Assembly: GCA_945904015.1 (NCBI GenBank)
Contig: CAMDPK010000067.1
Location: 1 to 37,169, forward strand
From: Candidatus Kuenenia stuttgartensis
Lineage (GTDB): Bacteria; Planctomycetota; Planctomycetia; Planctomycetales; Planctomycetaceae
DNA: 37,169 bases
Direction of reading: 5' to 3'
The notes beneath the pieces are model-generated. The model was not told where the DNA came from and did no database searches. It was given only the letters and a program-made list of their open reading frames with translations. A program made the position numbers and the translations under genes. Shown here piece after piece: positions 1 to 8,055 of the stretch; the first letter of the stretch is position 1, and every line of letters starts with the position of its first letter.

Positions 1-45
1 GGTTTCCTAAACCGTAGGTCACAGGTTCGACTCCTGTCGGGGGTA
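1..45 (+). tRNA. tRNA-Arg (anticodon CCT), 3' part only
   Basis: The window opens inside a tRNA. Bases 1-3 (GGT) pair with 11-13 (ACC) as the inner anticodon stem around the loop TTCCTAA (4-10), giving anticodon CCT, an arginine tRNA. The variable loop is 16-20, the T stem ACAGG/CCTGT is 21-25 and 33-37 around loop TTCGACT, and the 3' acceptor strand is 38-44 with discriminator A at 45. No CCA is encoded. The 5' half (acceptor, D arm) lies outside the window. Confidence 0.85.
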
Positions 46-56
46 CTTCGTCTTGG

Positions 57-1484
57 CTATCCGAAGAGATCCAGCAGCGGTTCGCCCGTCGACAGCGGGC
101 GGGTGAAACCGTCTTTGCCGAGACGCAGATCGAGCGGGACGCCGAGCGAGTGGAAGATCGTGGCTCCCAAATCTTGTGGACGGACGGGACGGTCTTTGAC
201 GTAGGCTCCGTGCTTGTCGGACTCGCCGTAGACTCGGCCGCCGCGGATGCCGCCGCCAGCGATGATCGACGAATAGCAACTTGGCCAATGTTGGCGGCCG
301 GGATTAGCAGCACCGTTCTGGTTGATGTTCGGTGTGCGGCCGAATTCTCCAGAGACGACGACCATCGTGTTTTCCAACATGCCGCGATCATGCAAGTCGG
401 TGATCAACGCGGACACACCTTCGTCGAGACACGGCAAGCACCAACCCATGCCATACGAGCCGTTGCCGAAGGCGTTGCCCATGCCCATCTCGCCGCCGTG
501 CATGTCCCAGCTTGAAGCGGGAGGTCCGCCACCGCCGTTGGGAGACGGGCCAGTCCAGCCATTGACCGTGACGAAGCCGACGCCCGATTCGATCAATCGC
601 CGCGCGAGCAACAGGTTCTGTCCCAACGGATGCATGCCGTAGCGATCGCGCACCGACTGCGGTTCACGATGCAGCTCAAACGGCTCGCGCCCTTCCGAGC
701 CGCTCGTTAAGTCGAATGCTCGGCCGTGAAGGTCTTGCCAATCATTTGTCACAGGCTGATCGTGGACGGCGCTCGCGGTCGGGTTCAAACCGCTCAACAA
801 CCGGCGGCGGTCGAGCATTCGCTCGGTCGGCACGGTCGCGATCAATTCGTCGGGAGCTTTGAAGGTCGGCATCGCCGGATGGTTCGTCGCGGAGCCGACG
901 AACAGCGGGCTGTGCATCATGCCGAGATGCCCGCCATTGCCGATGTTGACCGCACAGAAAACCGGATCGCCGACGCATTTAATGAGCCACACATACGGCG
1001 CGATGCTGCGATCATCCGGCCGAGCCTTCGACAAGATCGAGCCGATGTACGGCGCGTCCAGCGGTGCCTGAGCCTGACCGCTCAGCAGATGGTGCATCGC
1101 GTCGAAGTGGTTGCTGATGTTGCCGACATGCGACATCGACCGAATCAACGCGATGTGGTCCGTCAGCTTTGCGAGCCTCGTGTGCATCTCGTTGATCTGC
1201 ATCCCCGGCACTTTTGTCGGGATCGGCTGATACGGCCCGCGAATCGTGTCGGGAGCTTCCGGCTTCAAATCCCAGGTATCGAGATGGCTCGGCCCACCGC
1301 AGCACAAAATGAAAATGCACGACTTCTTCGCCGCCCCTTTGCCGAGCCCCCTCTTCGGATCGACACCGGCCGCGACCATTCCTGGTAGCCCTAAAGGCAA
1401 GGCGCTGATTCCAGCCGCCTGAAGAACCTGGCGGCGAGAAATCGCCGCAGTCGAGTGCTGCATGGAACTCATTGAAAGACTCAT
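57..1484 (-). CDS. DUF1501 family exported protein (sulfatase-like fold)
   Basis: A 475-residue protein of the DUF1501 family, typical of planctomycetes and related to the alkaline phosphatase/sulfatase superfamily; its biochemical role is not established. The start at 1484 is preceded by GAGGGA six bases upstream. An upstream in-frame extension to 1646 has no such site. The N-terminus carries a twin-arginine motif SRRQVL (residues 16-21) followed by a hydrophobic stretch, so export by the Tat pathway is likely. Family landmarks are the CGGPSHLDTWDLKP segment, IRGPYQPIPTKVPG, the VSGEFGRTP motif and the C-terminal IFHSLGV region. DUF1501 genes usually sit next to a DUF1549/DUF1553 (PSD1) cytochrome-like gene; none is seen here, since the tRNA lies directly downstream and the upstream neighbour is divergent. 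Confidence 0.9.
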   Translation of the reverse strand: MSLSMSSMQHSTAAISRRQVLQAAGISALPLGLPGMVAAGVDPKRGLGKGAAKKSCIFILCCGGPSHLDTWDLKPEAPDTIRGPYQPIPTKVPGMQINEMHTRLAKLTDHIALIRSMSHVGNISNHFDAMHHLLSGQAQAPLDAPYIGSILSKARPDDRSIAPYVWLIKCVGDPVFCAVNIGNGGHLGMMHSPLFVGSATNHPAMPTFKAPDELIATVPTERMLDRRRLLSGLNPTASAVHDQPVTNDWQDLHGRAFDLTSGSEGREPFELHREPQSVRDRYGMHPLGQNLLLARRLIESGVGFVTVNGWTGPSPNGGGGPPASSWDMHGGEMGMGNAFGNGSYGMGWCLPCLDEGVSALITDLHDRGMLENTMVVVSGEFGRTPNINQNGAANPGRQHWPSCYSSIIAGGGIRGGRVYGESDKHGAYVKDRPVRPQDLGATIFHSLGVPLDLRLGKDGFTRPLSTGEPLLDLFG

Positions 1485-1734
1485 TGAATGTCCCTCGGCA
1501 ATTAACCAAGCTGGCCGCCCACGCCTCGCGCGGACCGGCTGGTAACTGTTATCGAACGGAGATGGTATCGAGAAAGAGGGACGAATCAAAACAATTTGAT
1601 GACTGCATCGTTCACAGCCAGACTCACAACGCTCCCTAACTTGCATCCGTGCAACCTGCTGGGCACTCTGTCCGGCACATCAAACAGTCATCCCAACGGT
1701 CTCAGCGGCACTGACATTTCCAGGGACATCCACC

Positions 1735-2655
1735 ATGCACCGACTCGCATCCGCCCTCTTCCTGCTCGTTGGCTGTTGTGTGAACGGTACGGTGTTCGGT
1801 GCCGATGACGAGCGCGTGCCCGACGATGTTTCCGTGCTCTACGATTTGCGATACCGCGAAGGCTCAGTCAAGCACTGGACGCTCGACTTGGCCATGCCGA
1901 AAGCCCATGCGGACAAACCGCGACCGGCGATTATTGTCATTCATGGCGGAGGCTGGATCGAAGGCGATAAGTCGAGCTTCTCCACCCCGAAGAACCGACC
2001 TCCTGGCAACATCATGGATTTCGCCAAGCTGGGTTTTGTCGCCATCACCATCAATTACCGGCTTTCCAAAGAAGCTCCCTTCCCAGCGGCTCTGCATGAC
2101 TGCAAATGCGCCGTTCGCTGGCTGCGGGCCAACGCGGCCAAGTTTCAAGTCGATCCCAACTTGATCGGGGCCTGGGGCAATTCCGCCGGAGGGCACTTGG
2201 CTCTGATGCTGGGCTTGGTCGACAAGCAGGCTGGCCTTGAAGGGGACGGGCCATACCAAGAACAGTCAAGCTTGGTGCAGTCCGTGGTCAGCGACAGCGG
2301 ACCCATCGACCTGCTGCATCAGCACCAGCACAATCAAATCCGATCGGTGATCGATCCATTTCTCGGAGGGCCACCGGAAGGGCCGCGGATTGCCGATTAC
2401 AAACTCGCCTCACCGATCAACCATATCACGCGGCAAACGCCGCCGCTGATGCTGATCTACGGCGGAGCCGACACGCAAGTCGGTGTCGAAACCGCGGACC
2501 ACTTCGTCACGGAACTCGGTCGAGCGGGCCTGAAAGACGTCAGCTACCATCGCCTGGGGACGGTGGATCATTGCCCGCACTCCTTGATCCGAGTCCCCTG
2601 GCTCGTCCCCGCCGTCAACGAGTTCTTTGTGCGAACCTTGCGACGTCGCCCGTGA
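1735..2655 (+). CDS. Exported alpha/beta-hydrolase (esterase/lipase, BD-FAE/HSL-like)
   Basis: A 306-residue serine esterase of the alpha/beta-hydrolase fold, probably hydrolysing carboxyl esters such as acyl groups on polysaccharides; the substrate is inferred only. A hydrophobic leader (about residues 4-22, ending FGA) suggests secretion. The oxyanion-hole motif HGGGW is at 70-74, the nucleophile elbow GNSAG has Ser151, the acid is probably Asp247 (GGAD), and the base is His280 or His283 near the C-terminus. The full catalytic set is therefore present and the length is normal for the family. The start has AGGGA eight bases upstream. It is divergent from the DUF1501 gene and not evidently in an operon. 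Confidence 0.88.
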   Translation: MHRLASALFLLVGCCVNGTVFGADDERVPDDVSVLYDLRYREGSVKHWTLDLAMPKAHADKPRPAIIVIHGGGWIEGDKSSFSTPKNRPPGNIMDFAKLGFVAITINYRLSKEAPFPAALHDCKCAVRWLRANAAKFQVDPNLIGAWGNSAGGHLALMLGLVDKQAGLEGDGPYQEQSSLVQSVVSDSGPIDLLHQHQHNQIRSVIDPFLGGPPEGPRIADYKLASPINHITRQTPPLMLIYGGADTQVGVETADHFVTELGRAGLKDVSYHRLGTVDHCPHSLIRVPWLVPAVNEFFVRTLRRRP

Positions 2656-2699
2656 CGGACGCCACGAGTACCGGCCAATCAATGATCGTCTAAAAAACG

Positions 2700-2930
2700 T
2701 CAGGCCGATTGCAGCTCTCGGACGTGAGCAATGTCTCGTTTCGCGATCGGACGGACTTGTCCGGACAGCAGAGTGGCAATGGCGACGGTTTCGCCCGCGA
2801 GCGTCATAAATTCGACCTCGTAACCTGCCCCAGCTTGGTGAATATGGACGACGGTGCCGATGTCGCCCGACTGCAATCCTTCGTCCGGAATGTCTTCCGT
2901 CAGCACGACGCAATCGTGTTCGCAAATCAT
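2700..2930 (-). CDS. Small DUF4926-type protein
   Basis: A 76-residue protein. The chosen ATG at 2930 has GGAGG seven bases upstream; a longer frame to 2996 encodes an arginine-rich N-terminus that looks spurious. The sequence (DxVVLTEDIPDEGLQSGDIGTVVHIH, then YEVEFMTLAGETVA) matches the DUF4926 pattern: a small beta-rich fold with a conserved G(D/E)xGTVV motif and an EF..L.GETxA motif. DUF4926 proteins are often found next to small toxin/antitoxin-like genes, and here it sits 105 bp downstream of hicA on the same strand. The function of the family is unknown. Confidence 0.75.
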   Translation of the reverse strand: MICEHDCVVLTEDIPDEGLQSGDIGTVVHIHQAGAGYEVEFMTLAGETVAIATLLSGQVRPIAKRDIAHVRELQSA

Positions 2931-3034
2931 GAGTCCGCCTCCAAGGGATGCGCCGTGATGAGACGCGGCGCGGTTTGTCCGTGGTCGAGTTGCCAAACGG
3001 TACGAATGCGAGGATTGATGCAGCGCAAGCCAAA

Positions 3035-3262
3035 CTACAACAGCTTCAAAAACTCATCGTCTGTCCATCCGGCTTGTTCGATGATGGATCGCAGAGTTCT
3101 CGGTTTGAGATCGCGGGGATGAAACGGAACCGTGACCAAGTGCGGCGGCGCGGCGTCATCCGTGTAGGTGCGATGCTTCGTGGACCGCAGCAGCCGGAAT
3201 CCGTTTCGTTCGAGCACACGGATCACCTCAGCGGGACGCAGAGCCGGTAACCGGCCGCTCAT
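3035..3262 (-). CDS. hicA: HicA family mRNA interferase toxin
   Basis: A 75-residue HicA-like toxin (double-stranded RNA-binding fold, ribosome-independent mRNA cleavage in characterised members). Visible family features are the N-terminal RPAEVIRVLERNGF helix, the STKH segment with His30 in the place of the catalytic histidine, the strand HLVTVPFH, and the C-terminal LRSIIEQAGWTDDEFLKLL helix pair. Its ATG overlaps the stop codon of the upstream hicB by four bases (ATGA at 3259-3262), so translation is coupled. The gene order, antitoxin first, is opposite to the second hic locus in this window. Confidence 0.85.
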   Translation of the reverse strand: MSGRLPALRPAEVIRVLERNGFRLLRSTKHRTYTDDAAPPHLVTVPFHPRDLKPRTLRSIIEQAGWTDDEFLKLL

Positions 3263-3480
3263 GCTCCGACCTCGATCGTCTCGCAACCCGATTCTTCAGG
3301 AATGGGGAGATTCAACTGCCGACGGCAAGCCAACACATTCTCGATGGCATCGCGAGCCATCTCTTTGGCCTCGGCCATCGTCTCCCCTTCCGTGGTCACA
3401 TCGAGCGCCGGAATATGCGCGTAGAACCCCCCGTCCTCGGCTGGCTCATAAATCACGGTAAAGGCGTGAGGACTGGCCAT
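3259..3480 (-). CDS. hicB: HicB family antitoxin (short form)
   Basis: A 73-residue HicB antitoxin core (RNase-H-like fold): FTVIYEPAEDGGFYAHIPALDVTTEGETMAEAKEMARDAIE is the classic pattern. The ATG at 3480 has AAGGA seven bases upstream; the frame is open to 3546 but that extension lacks a good ribosome-binding site. The protein ends soon after the fold and has no obvious C-terminal DNA-binding (HTH or ribbon-helix-helix) domain, unlike the second HicB here, so autoregulation by this protein alone is doubtful. It is translationally coupled to hicA. It should neutralise HicA by direct binding. Confidence 0.85.
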   Translation of the reverse strand: MASPHAFTVIYEPAEDGGFYAHIPALDVTTEGETMAEAKEMARDAIENVLACRRQLNLPIPEESGCETIEVGA

Positions 3481-3696
3481 CTCATGTTCCTTTTCAAACG
3501 AGGCCAACAGCAACTGTTTGACTTGAGCGGTGATCGTAACCGACAAGGCTCGGACATCTCCAGGGCTTATTTGAAGCGACCATGCTGCGCGTTCGGATGG
3601 CGGATGGTCTCTGCTTCCGAGACCAGTGACTCATTTGGGGAGACCGACTGCCCGACGAGTTGGAGTGGTCGGGAAGACGGCCACAACACGGAATCA

Positions 3697-4347
3697 TCAC
3701 GATTGAGAAACCAAGTATCTCTTTGTGATTACCGCGTTCTCAATCGAGTCTTTGAATTGGCGAAGCAGCGCGATTATGTCATTCGTGAGTTCGCGACATG
3801 GCTCCGGATCAAGATCGAGGTACTCACCATGAGCGATCTTGTTTCGACGTCTAAGCAGTTCCTCATCGATTTGATGATACCTCATTTCAAACGGTGCCCG
3901 GTCGATCCCGATTGCAACGATGATGTTGTCGAACACAGATGAGCTCAGGTTCGATTCAGTATCAATGAGATTTGGTAACGAAAGTCTCGCGCGATTTTGC
4001 ATCTCGTAACGAAAGAAATCGACCGCAGATATTCGGGTACTGGCCTTACGGGACTCAACAAGGCTATGCAGGTGCATTTTCGCACCAAACACTACAAAGC
4101 AACTCGCTAACTCGTTGTATTTCAGCCGTTGCGACGCAACGAACTCGACATACGCACTTGCCGCGCGCTTCACAAAGCCTTCCCAATGCGCGTACGCCAA
4201 ACACACGGTTGCACGAACAACGGATTTCTCTGCAATGTCGTCAACGCGGCGCATCGCTACCCGCAAGTTGGCAAGTTCCTTTAGACGCCATGCAAACTCT
4301 TCGTCAAGGTAGTCGTGAAGTTGCGTATCTGTCCGGAGTTTGGTCAT
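3697..4347 (-). CDS. HEPN-domain protein, MAE_28990/MAE_18760-like (predicted RNase)
   Basis: A 216-residue, mostly helical protein. Near the C-terminus it has RNKIAHGEY, with R168 and H173 forming the Rx4-6H motif that defines catalytic HEPN ribonucleases. The N-terminal part (AYAHWEGFVKRAASAYVEFV, residues 51-70) is characteristic of the MAE_28990-like HEPN group, which comparative genomics places in toxin and defence contexts. Its start codon overlaps the stop of the DUF262 gene by four bases (ATGA at 4344-4347), so the two are co-translated and probably act together. Inference: HEPN RNase effector paired with a DUF262 NTP-binding or nuclease partner. No separate promoter is seen in front of it. 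Confidence 0.8.
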   Translation of the reverse strand: MTKLRTDTQLHDYLDEEFAWRLKELANLRVAMRRVDDIAEKSVVRATVCLAYAHWEGFVKRAASAYVEFVASQRLKYNELASCFVVFGAKMHLHSLVESRKASTRISAVDFFRYEMQNRARLSLPNLIDTESNLSSSVFDNIIVAIGIDRAPFEMRYHQIDEELLRRRNKIAHGEYLDLDPEPCRELTNDIIALLRQFKDSIENAVITKRYLVSQS

Positions 4348-5456
4348 GGCTTAAGAAAAATGCTTGCAAAAGGAAGAAGCTTGCTCAGACGCTGAGTACC
4401 CCGAACTCCTGCGCCAGAATTCTTATCAAAGATGGGTTCTGACCAAAGTTGTTTTGAGCGTTCAACGATGAAGCTACTCGGATCAGGAAGTTTTCGGATC
4501 GCCTCAAGATGGACAGCGACACCAGTTCCGACAACCTCAAAAACTGACATCAAAAACTTACCGCCAAAAGAAGTGCCGTCCCAACGCTTAAATGCTCGAT
4601 CACCCTGAGCCGCATTTAATAAGGCAAAGGTCTCGTTAAAGATCGTTGCTTCCTTCTCCCAATCAAAACTCGTGTCTTGTGCCAAGTTAATGAGAGCTTC
4701 GTCGAGGTACTCGTGAACATCGAGAAGGCCGTCATACGGGACTGCGCGGAAAGCAACAAATCTCAAAACCAGTTCGGTCGCGCTTTGTTTCTCAAGAGCA
4801 TACTCTGTTTGATCGATCGTTTTGACAAAGTCAGGTTTTTTGGCGAGATCTCTGAGCCACTTATCGAAATCTTTGTTGAGCATGACAGCAACACAATTCC
4901 GAACCTCTTGTGGCGATAGCTCCGCACCGCCTGTGTTCAGTCGCTGAAAAAGTTCAAATTTAGCTTTCGAATCACTTTCATGTTTTAGGATCTCTACTCG
5001 GATTCTGGCACGCTTTATTTGCAACTGCTGATTCTTGCCGATGCCGTCTGATTCTTGGTCACGGGGTGTGGTGCGCTCCCAGCGTTTGTCGCGTAGGCTT
5101 GGTAAGAGTCGCGTTCCTTCCAGTGTCGTAGGTTCCTCGATCTTTGAGTCGTCACCAGGTTTCCGGAGTTGGCCAGCAAACTCAAGAATGGTCGATAATC
5201 GCTGCAATCCATCAATCAGTTCCCATACTCCGTTCTTGTCTTGATAAACGAAGATCGGAGGAATCGGGATTCCGAGGAGTAACGATTCGATAAACCGCGT
5301 CTTTCGCGTTGCGTCCCAGCGGAAAAGACGTTGAAAAGACGGATCGATCTTTATTTCGCCGTCTCGATACAAATTCAAGACCTCGCCGACAGACATGTCA
5401 TAGCCATCAGAGACAATCGTCTGGCGTGCATCGCGAATCTCGGTATCAAGCGACAT
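4344..5456 (-). CDS. DUF262 (GmrSD N-terminal / ParB-like) protein
   Basis: A 370-residue DUF262 protein. The ATG at 5456 has GAGGG eight bases upstream; the 49-codon in-frame extension to 5603 is atypical. The family signature is clear: IDPSFQRLFRW (residues 37-47), then FIESLLLGIPIPPIFVY (55-71) and IDGLQRLSTI (81-90), the ParB/sulfiredoxin-like nucleotide-binding core. A second conserved stretch is FELFQRLNTGGAELSPQEVRN. In GmrS/GmrD and BrxU this domain binds NTPs and drives restriction of modified phage DNA, but here the C-terminal DUF1524 HNH nuclease is absent. The HEPN protein encoded immediately downstream may be the nuclease partner instead. It is the first gene of this two-gene operon. 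Confidence 0.88.
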   Translation of the reverse strand: MSLDTEIRDARQTIVSDGYDMSVGEVLNLYRDGEIKIDPSFQRLFRWDATRKTRFIESLLLGIPIPPIFVYQDKNGVWELIDGLQRLSTILEFAGQLRKPGDDSKIEEPTTLEGTRLLPSLRDKRWERTTPRDQESDGIGKNQQLQIKRARIRVEILKHESDSKAKFELFQRLNTGGAELSPQEVRNCVAVMLNKDFDKWLRDLAKKPDFVKTIDQTEYALEKQSATELVLRFVAFRAVPYDGLLDVHEYLDEALINLAQDTSFDWEKEATIFNETFALLNAAQGDRAFKRWDGTSFGGKFLMSVFEVVGTGVAVHLEAIRKLPDPSSFIVERSKQLWSEPIFDKNSGAGVRGTQRLSKLLPFASIFLKP

Positions 5457-5673
5457 CGTCGTTTCCCTCGTTCGATGCAAAGTGCAACCGAATCGCTGCT
5501 TATTGATGCAGCAATATGGCAACAAACTTGGAATGAACAAAGACGGTAGCGGCACTACATGAAGTTCGCAAAGCGACATGTGCTTCGGTTGCTTTGAAAC
5601 CACTAGCCTGCCCGGTTTGTGTTCCAGGGGCCATGAGAATTTTCGGGGACCGACCGGTTGCGTGGAAACTGCT

Positions 5674-5905
5674 TCACACCAACTCGGTCGTCACGGTCCC
5701 GAAGCAGCCGATTTCGACGCGGATGTGGCTGCCTCGTTGGATGGGGGATGGGGACCACGCTCACGCCGGTGGTCATGACTTCGCCCGCGCGGAGGCTGAG
5801 GTTGTGGGAGCGGAGTTCGTTGGCGATCTCGGTCATGGCGAGTCGCGGATCAACCAGCACGTTGGCTCCGGCACTCTCACGGATAGTGGTCTCGTTCGAG
5901 GGGAT
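5674..5905 (-). pseudogene. C-terminal remnant of a 2-keto-4-pentenoate hydratase / FAH-family gene, frameshifted
   Basis: On the minus strand from about 5905 the reading frame gives SNETTIRESAGANVLVDPR, then LAMTEIANELRSHNLSLRAG and EVMTTGVSVVPIP, the typical C-terminal half of 2-keto-4-pentenoate hydratase-type enzymes. At the C-run near 5750 the homology moves to another frame and continues IQRGSHIRVEIGCFGTVTTELV, ending at TGA (5674-5676). One extra C in a run of five explains the shift. Only about 75 codons of an enzyme usually near 250 residues remain, with a stop shortly upstream and no start. It is a decayed gene between the DUF262 operon and the aldo/keto reductase. Confidence 0.75.
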
Positions 5906-5982
5906 CGCTTTCCGGGATGGCGTTCGGTCTGTCCAATGTCAGCCGCGCCAGAAAGGCGATTGCCCGAAAGAATCGAGGTCAC

Positions 5983-6834
5983 ATGCGACAGCCAATCGTG
6001 GAAATCTCTGGTGTGCGAGTCCCTCGATTCCTGTACGGGACGGCTTGGAAGGAGAGCGAGACGCGGCGTCTGGTCGAGCTGGCTGTGCAACAGGGGTTTC
6101 GCGGAATCGATACCGCGAACCAGCGGAAGCATTACGACGAGGCGGCGGTCGGGCAGGCGGTCTCGGCAGTGATCGCGACAGGTTTGGTGGCTCGCGAGGA
6201 TTTGTTTCTGCAAACGAAGTTCACGTTTCGGGGCGGGCAGGATCATCGGCTTCCTTACGATCCGGCGGCTCCTGTTCCGATTCAGGTGGAGCAGTCGTTT
6301 GCCAGTTCGCTCAAGCATTTGGGGACCGAGTTCCTCGACTCGTATGTGTTACACGGGCCGACGCAACGGGTCGGACTGGGTGCCGCCGATTGGGCGGCTT
6401 GGCGAGCGATGGAGGCCATTCATGACAGCGGCCGAGCGCGGCTGCTCGGAGTCAGCAATGTTTCGCTGGAACAGCTTCAGACGTTGTGTCAGGAGGCGCG
6501 CGTCCGACCGTCTTTCGTTCAGAACCGCTGCTACGCCGTCCGAGGCTGGGATCGCCGCGTCCGAGAGTTTTGCGACTCCAATGAAATGGTCTATCAAGGC
6601 TTCTCGCTGTTGACGGCGAATCGCGACGTGATGGCTCGGCCGGAATTGGCTGCGATTGCCGAACGCTACGGGCGGAGCGTCAGTCAGATTGTTTTCCGAT
6701 TCGCGATCGACGTCGGCATGTTGCCGCTGACCGGGACCACCGACGCAAAGCACATGCGAGCGGCTCTCGATGTCTGCGATTTTTGTCTGACGCCCGAAGA
6801 GGTGCAGCGGATCGAGCGTCTGGCCTCAGCGTGA
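5983..6834 (+). CDS. Aldo/keto reductase
   Basis: A 283-residue aldo/keto reductase, an NAD(P)H-dependent TIM-barrel oxidoreductase acting on carbonyls; the substrate is not predictable. The tetrad is recognisable: Asp43 in GFRGIDTAN, Tyr51 in KHYDE, Lys79 in LQTKF and His124 in VLHGP. The late barrel strands include LLGVSNVS, FVQNRCY and the C-terminal cofactor-binding segment PLTGTTDAKHMRAAL. The ATG at 5983 follows GAGGT; a 22-codon upstream extension (to 5917) is less likely. There is no signal peptide, so it is cytoplasmic. It starts just past the hydratase remnant and converges with the beta-lactamase-like gene, with 30 bp between their ends. Confidence 0.9.
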   Translation: MRQPIVEISGVRVPRFLYGTAWKESETRRLVELAVQQGFRGIDTANQRKHYDEAAVGQAVSAVIATGLVAREDLFLQTKFTFRGGQDHRLPYDPAAPVPIQVEQSFASSLKHLGTEFLDSYVLHGPTQRVGLGAADWAAWRAMEAIHDSGRARLLGVSNVSLEQLQTLCQEARVRPSFVQNRCYAVRGWDRRVREFCDSNEMVYQGFSLLTANRDVMARPELAAIAERYGRSVSQIVFRFAIDVGMLPLTGTTDAKHMRAALDVCDFCLTPEEVQRIERLASA

Positions 6835-6864
6835 GGTGACGCTCGGCACTGCGGACGAGATCGG

Positions 6865-7881
6865 TCACGGCTTCTTCACGGCATCGCAGACCAACTGATA
6901 GTAGTCGGCAATTTTATGGTCTTTGCCTGGGGCGAGGTCGGATTGGCGGATGACGATCAGGTCGAGGCTCGGAGCCACGAAGATGTTGTTGTCCCACTTG
7001 CCGAGCGCGGCGTAGGCATTCTTCGGCACGTTGGGCCACTTGTTCGTCGTGTTGTTCCACCACAGGTAGCCGTAGGACTTGTTGAGTTCCTGCGACGGGG
7101 CGATGGATTCGCTCAGCCACGCGGCCGGGACGATTTGCTTGTCGTTCCATTTGCCATGATGTAGCACCATCAACCCGATGCGGCCGAGCGAACGGGCTGT
7201 GGTGTGGCAGCCGGAGTACGGGATCGCGAAGCCCTCGCGGCGCTCCCACGTCAAATCGTCCGAGCGAATGCCGATCGGGCGGAAGAGCCGCTCGTTGAGG
7301 AACTCGTCGATCTGCTGGCCGGTCGCTTTGTGGAAGACCGGGCTGAGCAGCGCGAGTCCCGTGTTGTTGTAGTCCCACTTCGCACCCGGCTCGTGATCCA
7401 TCGCGACGGTCTTGGTCGCGTAGCTGAAGAGGTCTTCGCGTTGTCCGACCATCGGATCGTTGTGGACACCCGACGACATGCTCAGCAGGTGCTTCACCGT
7501 CACGGCTCGTTTGCCTTCGGGACTGGCATCGGGAATGTACTTGCCGACGGTGTGATCGAGCGCCAGCTTGCCATCAGCGATCGCCAGTCCGGTCGCCATG
7601 CTGGAGAGCGACTTGCTCGTGGAATACGCGGCGAACTTCGACTTGGCATTCGCGTCGCTGAAATACCACTCGGCGACGATGCGGCCGTGACGAATCACGA
7701 CGCCCGATTTGCTGTTATGCGACTCCAGCCAAGCCTTGGCTTTTTCGAGATCGGCGGCATCCAAGCCCTGGCTGGCCGGAGTGGCTGTTTCCCAATCGTC
7801 GCCGGGAAAGACGGTTTGAGCGGCTGCTCCGCGAACGGACAAGACGACAAGCAACATGGACAAAACGAACAGACGAGACAT
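6865..7881 (-). CDS. Exported serine hydrolase, beta-lactamase/class C PBP-like
   Basis: A 338-residue beta-lactamase-fold serine hydrolase. A signal peptide (residues 1-21, ending GAAA-Q) directs it out of the cytoplasm. The catalytic SxxK is STSK at 87-90 and the second motif YxN is YNN at 171-173, followed by TGLALLSP. The C-terminal part YGYLWWNNT and FVAPSLDLIVI fits class C/EstB-like enzymes. It may be an esterase or peptidase rather than a true beta-lactamase. The ATG at 7881 has GGAG eight bases upstream; the frame runs open to 8067 only because a palindromic repeat pair precedes the gene. It lies downstream of the Gfo/Idh gene, separated by that repeat pair. Confidence 0.88.
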   Translation of the reverse strand: MSRLFVLSMLLVVLSVRGAAAQTVFPGDDWETATPASQGLDAADLEKAKAWLESHNSKSGVVIRHGRIVAEWYFSDANAKSKFAAYSTSKSLSSMATGLAIADGKLALDHTVGKYIPDASPEGKRAVTVKHLLSMSSGVHNDPMVGQREDLFSYATKTVAMDHEPGAKWDYNNTGLALLSPVFHKATGQQIDEFLNERLFRPIGIRSDDLTWERREGFAIPYSGCHTTARSLGRIGLMVLHHGKWNDKQIVPAAWLSESIAPSQELNKSYGYLWWNNTTNKWPNVPKNAYAALGKWDNNIFVAPSLDLIVIRQSDLAPGKDHKIADYYQLVCDAVKKP

Positions 7882-7929
7882 TTTGATTTCTCCGAGCAAT
7901 GGTGGTTCTGTGGATTCGGCGGCACGAAC

Positions 7930-8055
7930 GTAGCCCTCTCGCTCCGCGAGAGGACAGCCGGGTGCGCAAAGACGGTGGATTGCTTCCTGTGAGATGATCG
8001 CGAGAACGACGTCGGTCAATCGTTCGGCTTTCCTCTCGCGGAGCGAGAGGGCTAC
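7930..8055. repeat. Inverted pair of GTAG-type REP-like palindromes
   Basis: Two 24-bp copies in inverted orientation, 7930-7953 and 8032-8055, perfect reverse complements by eye. Each is GTAGCC followed by a hairpin with stem CCTCTCGC/GCGAGAGG and loop TCC. The pair begins GTAG and ends CTAC. The right copy runs into the Gfo/Idh gene and its CTA is the complement of that gene's TAG stop (8052-8054). The layout fits a BIME (two REPs head to head), and the hairpins could also protect or end the transcript. Confidence 0.85.

Noticed and set aside
1..60. tRNA-Arg as an integration (attB) site for an island
   Set aside because: No integrase gene and no repeat of the tRNA 3' end was seen elsewhere in the window, so island integration here is unsupported.
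3547..3696. Possible extra small gene between hicB and the HEPN gene
   Set aside because: Only short frames with no recognisable motif or ribosome-binding site; treated as spacer.
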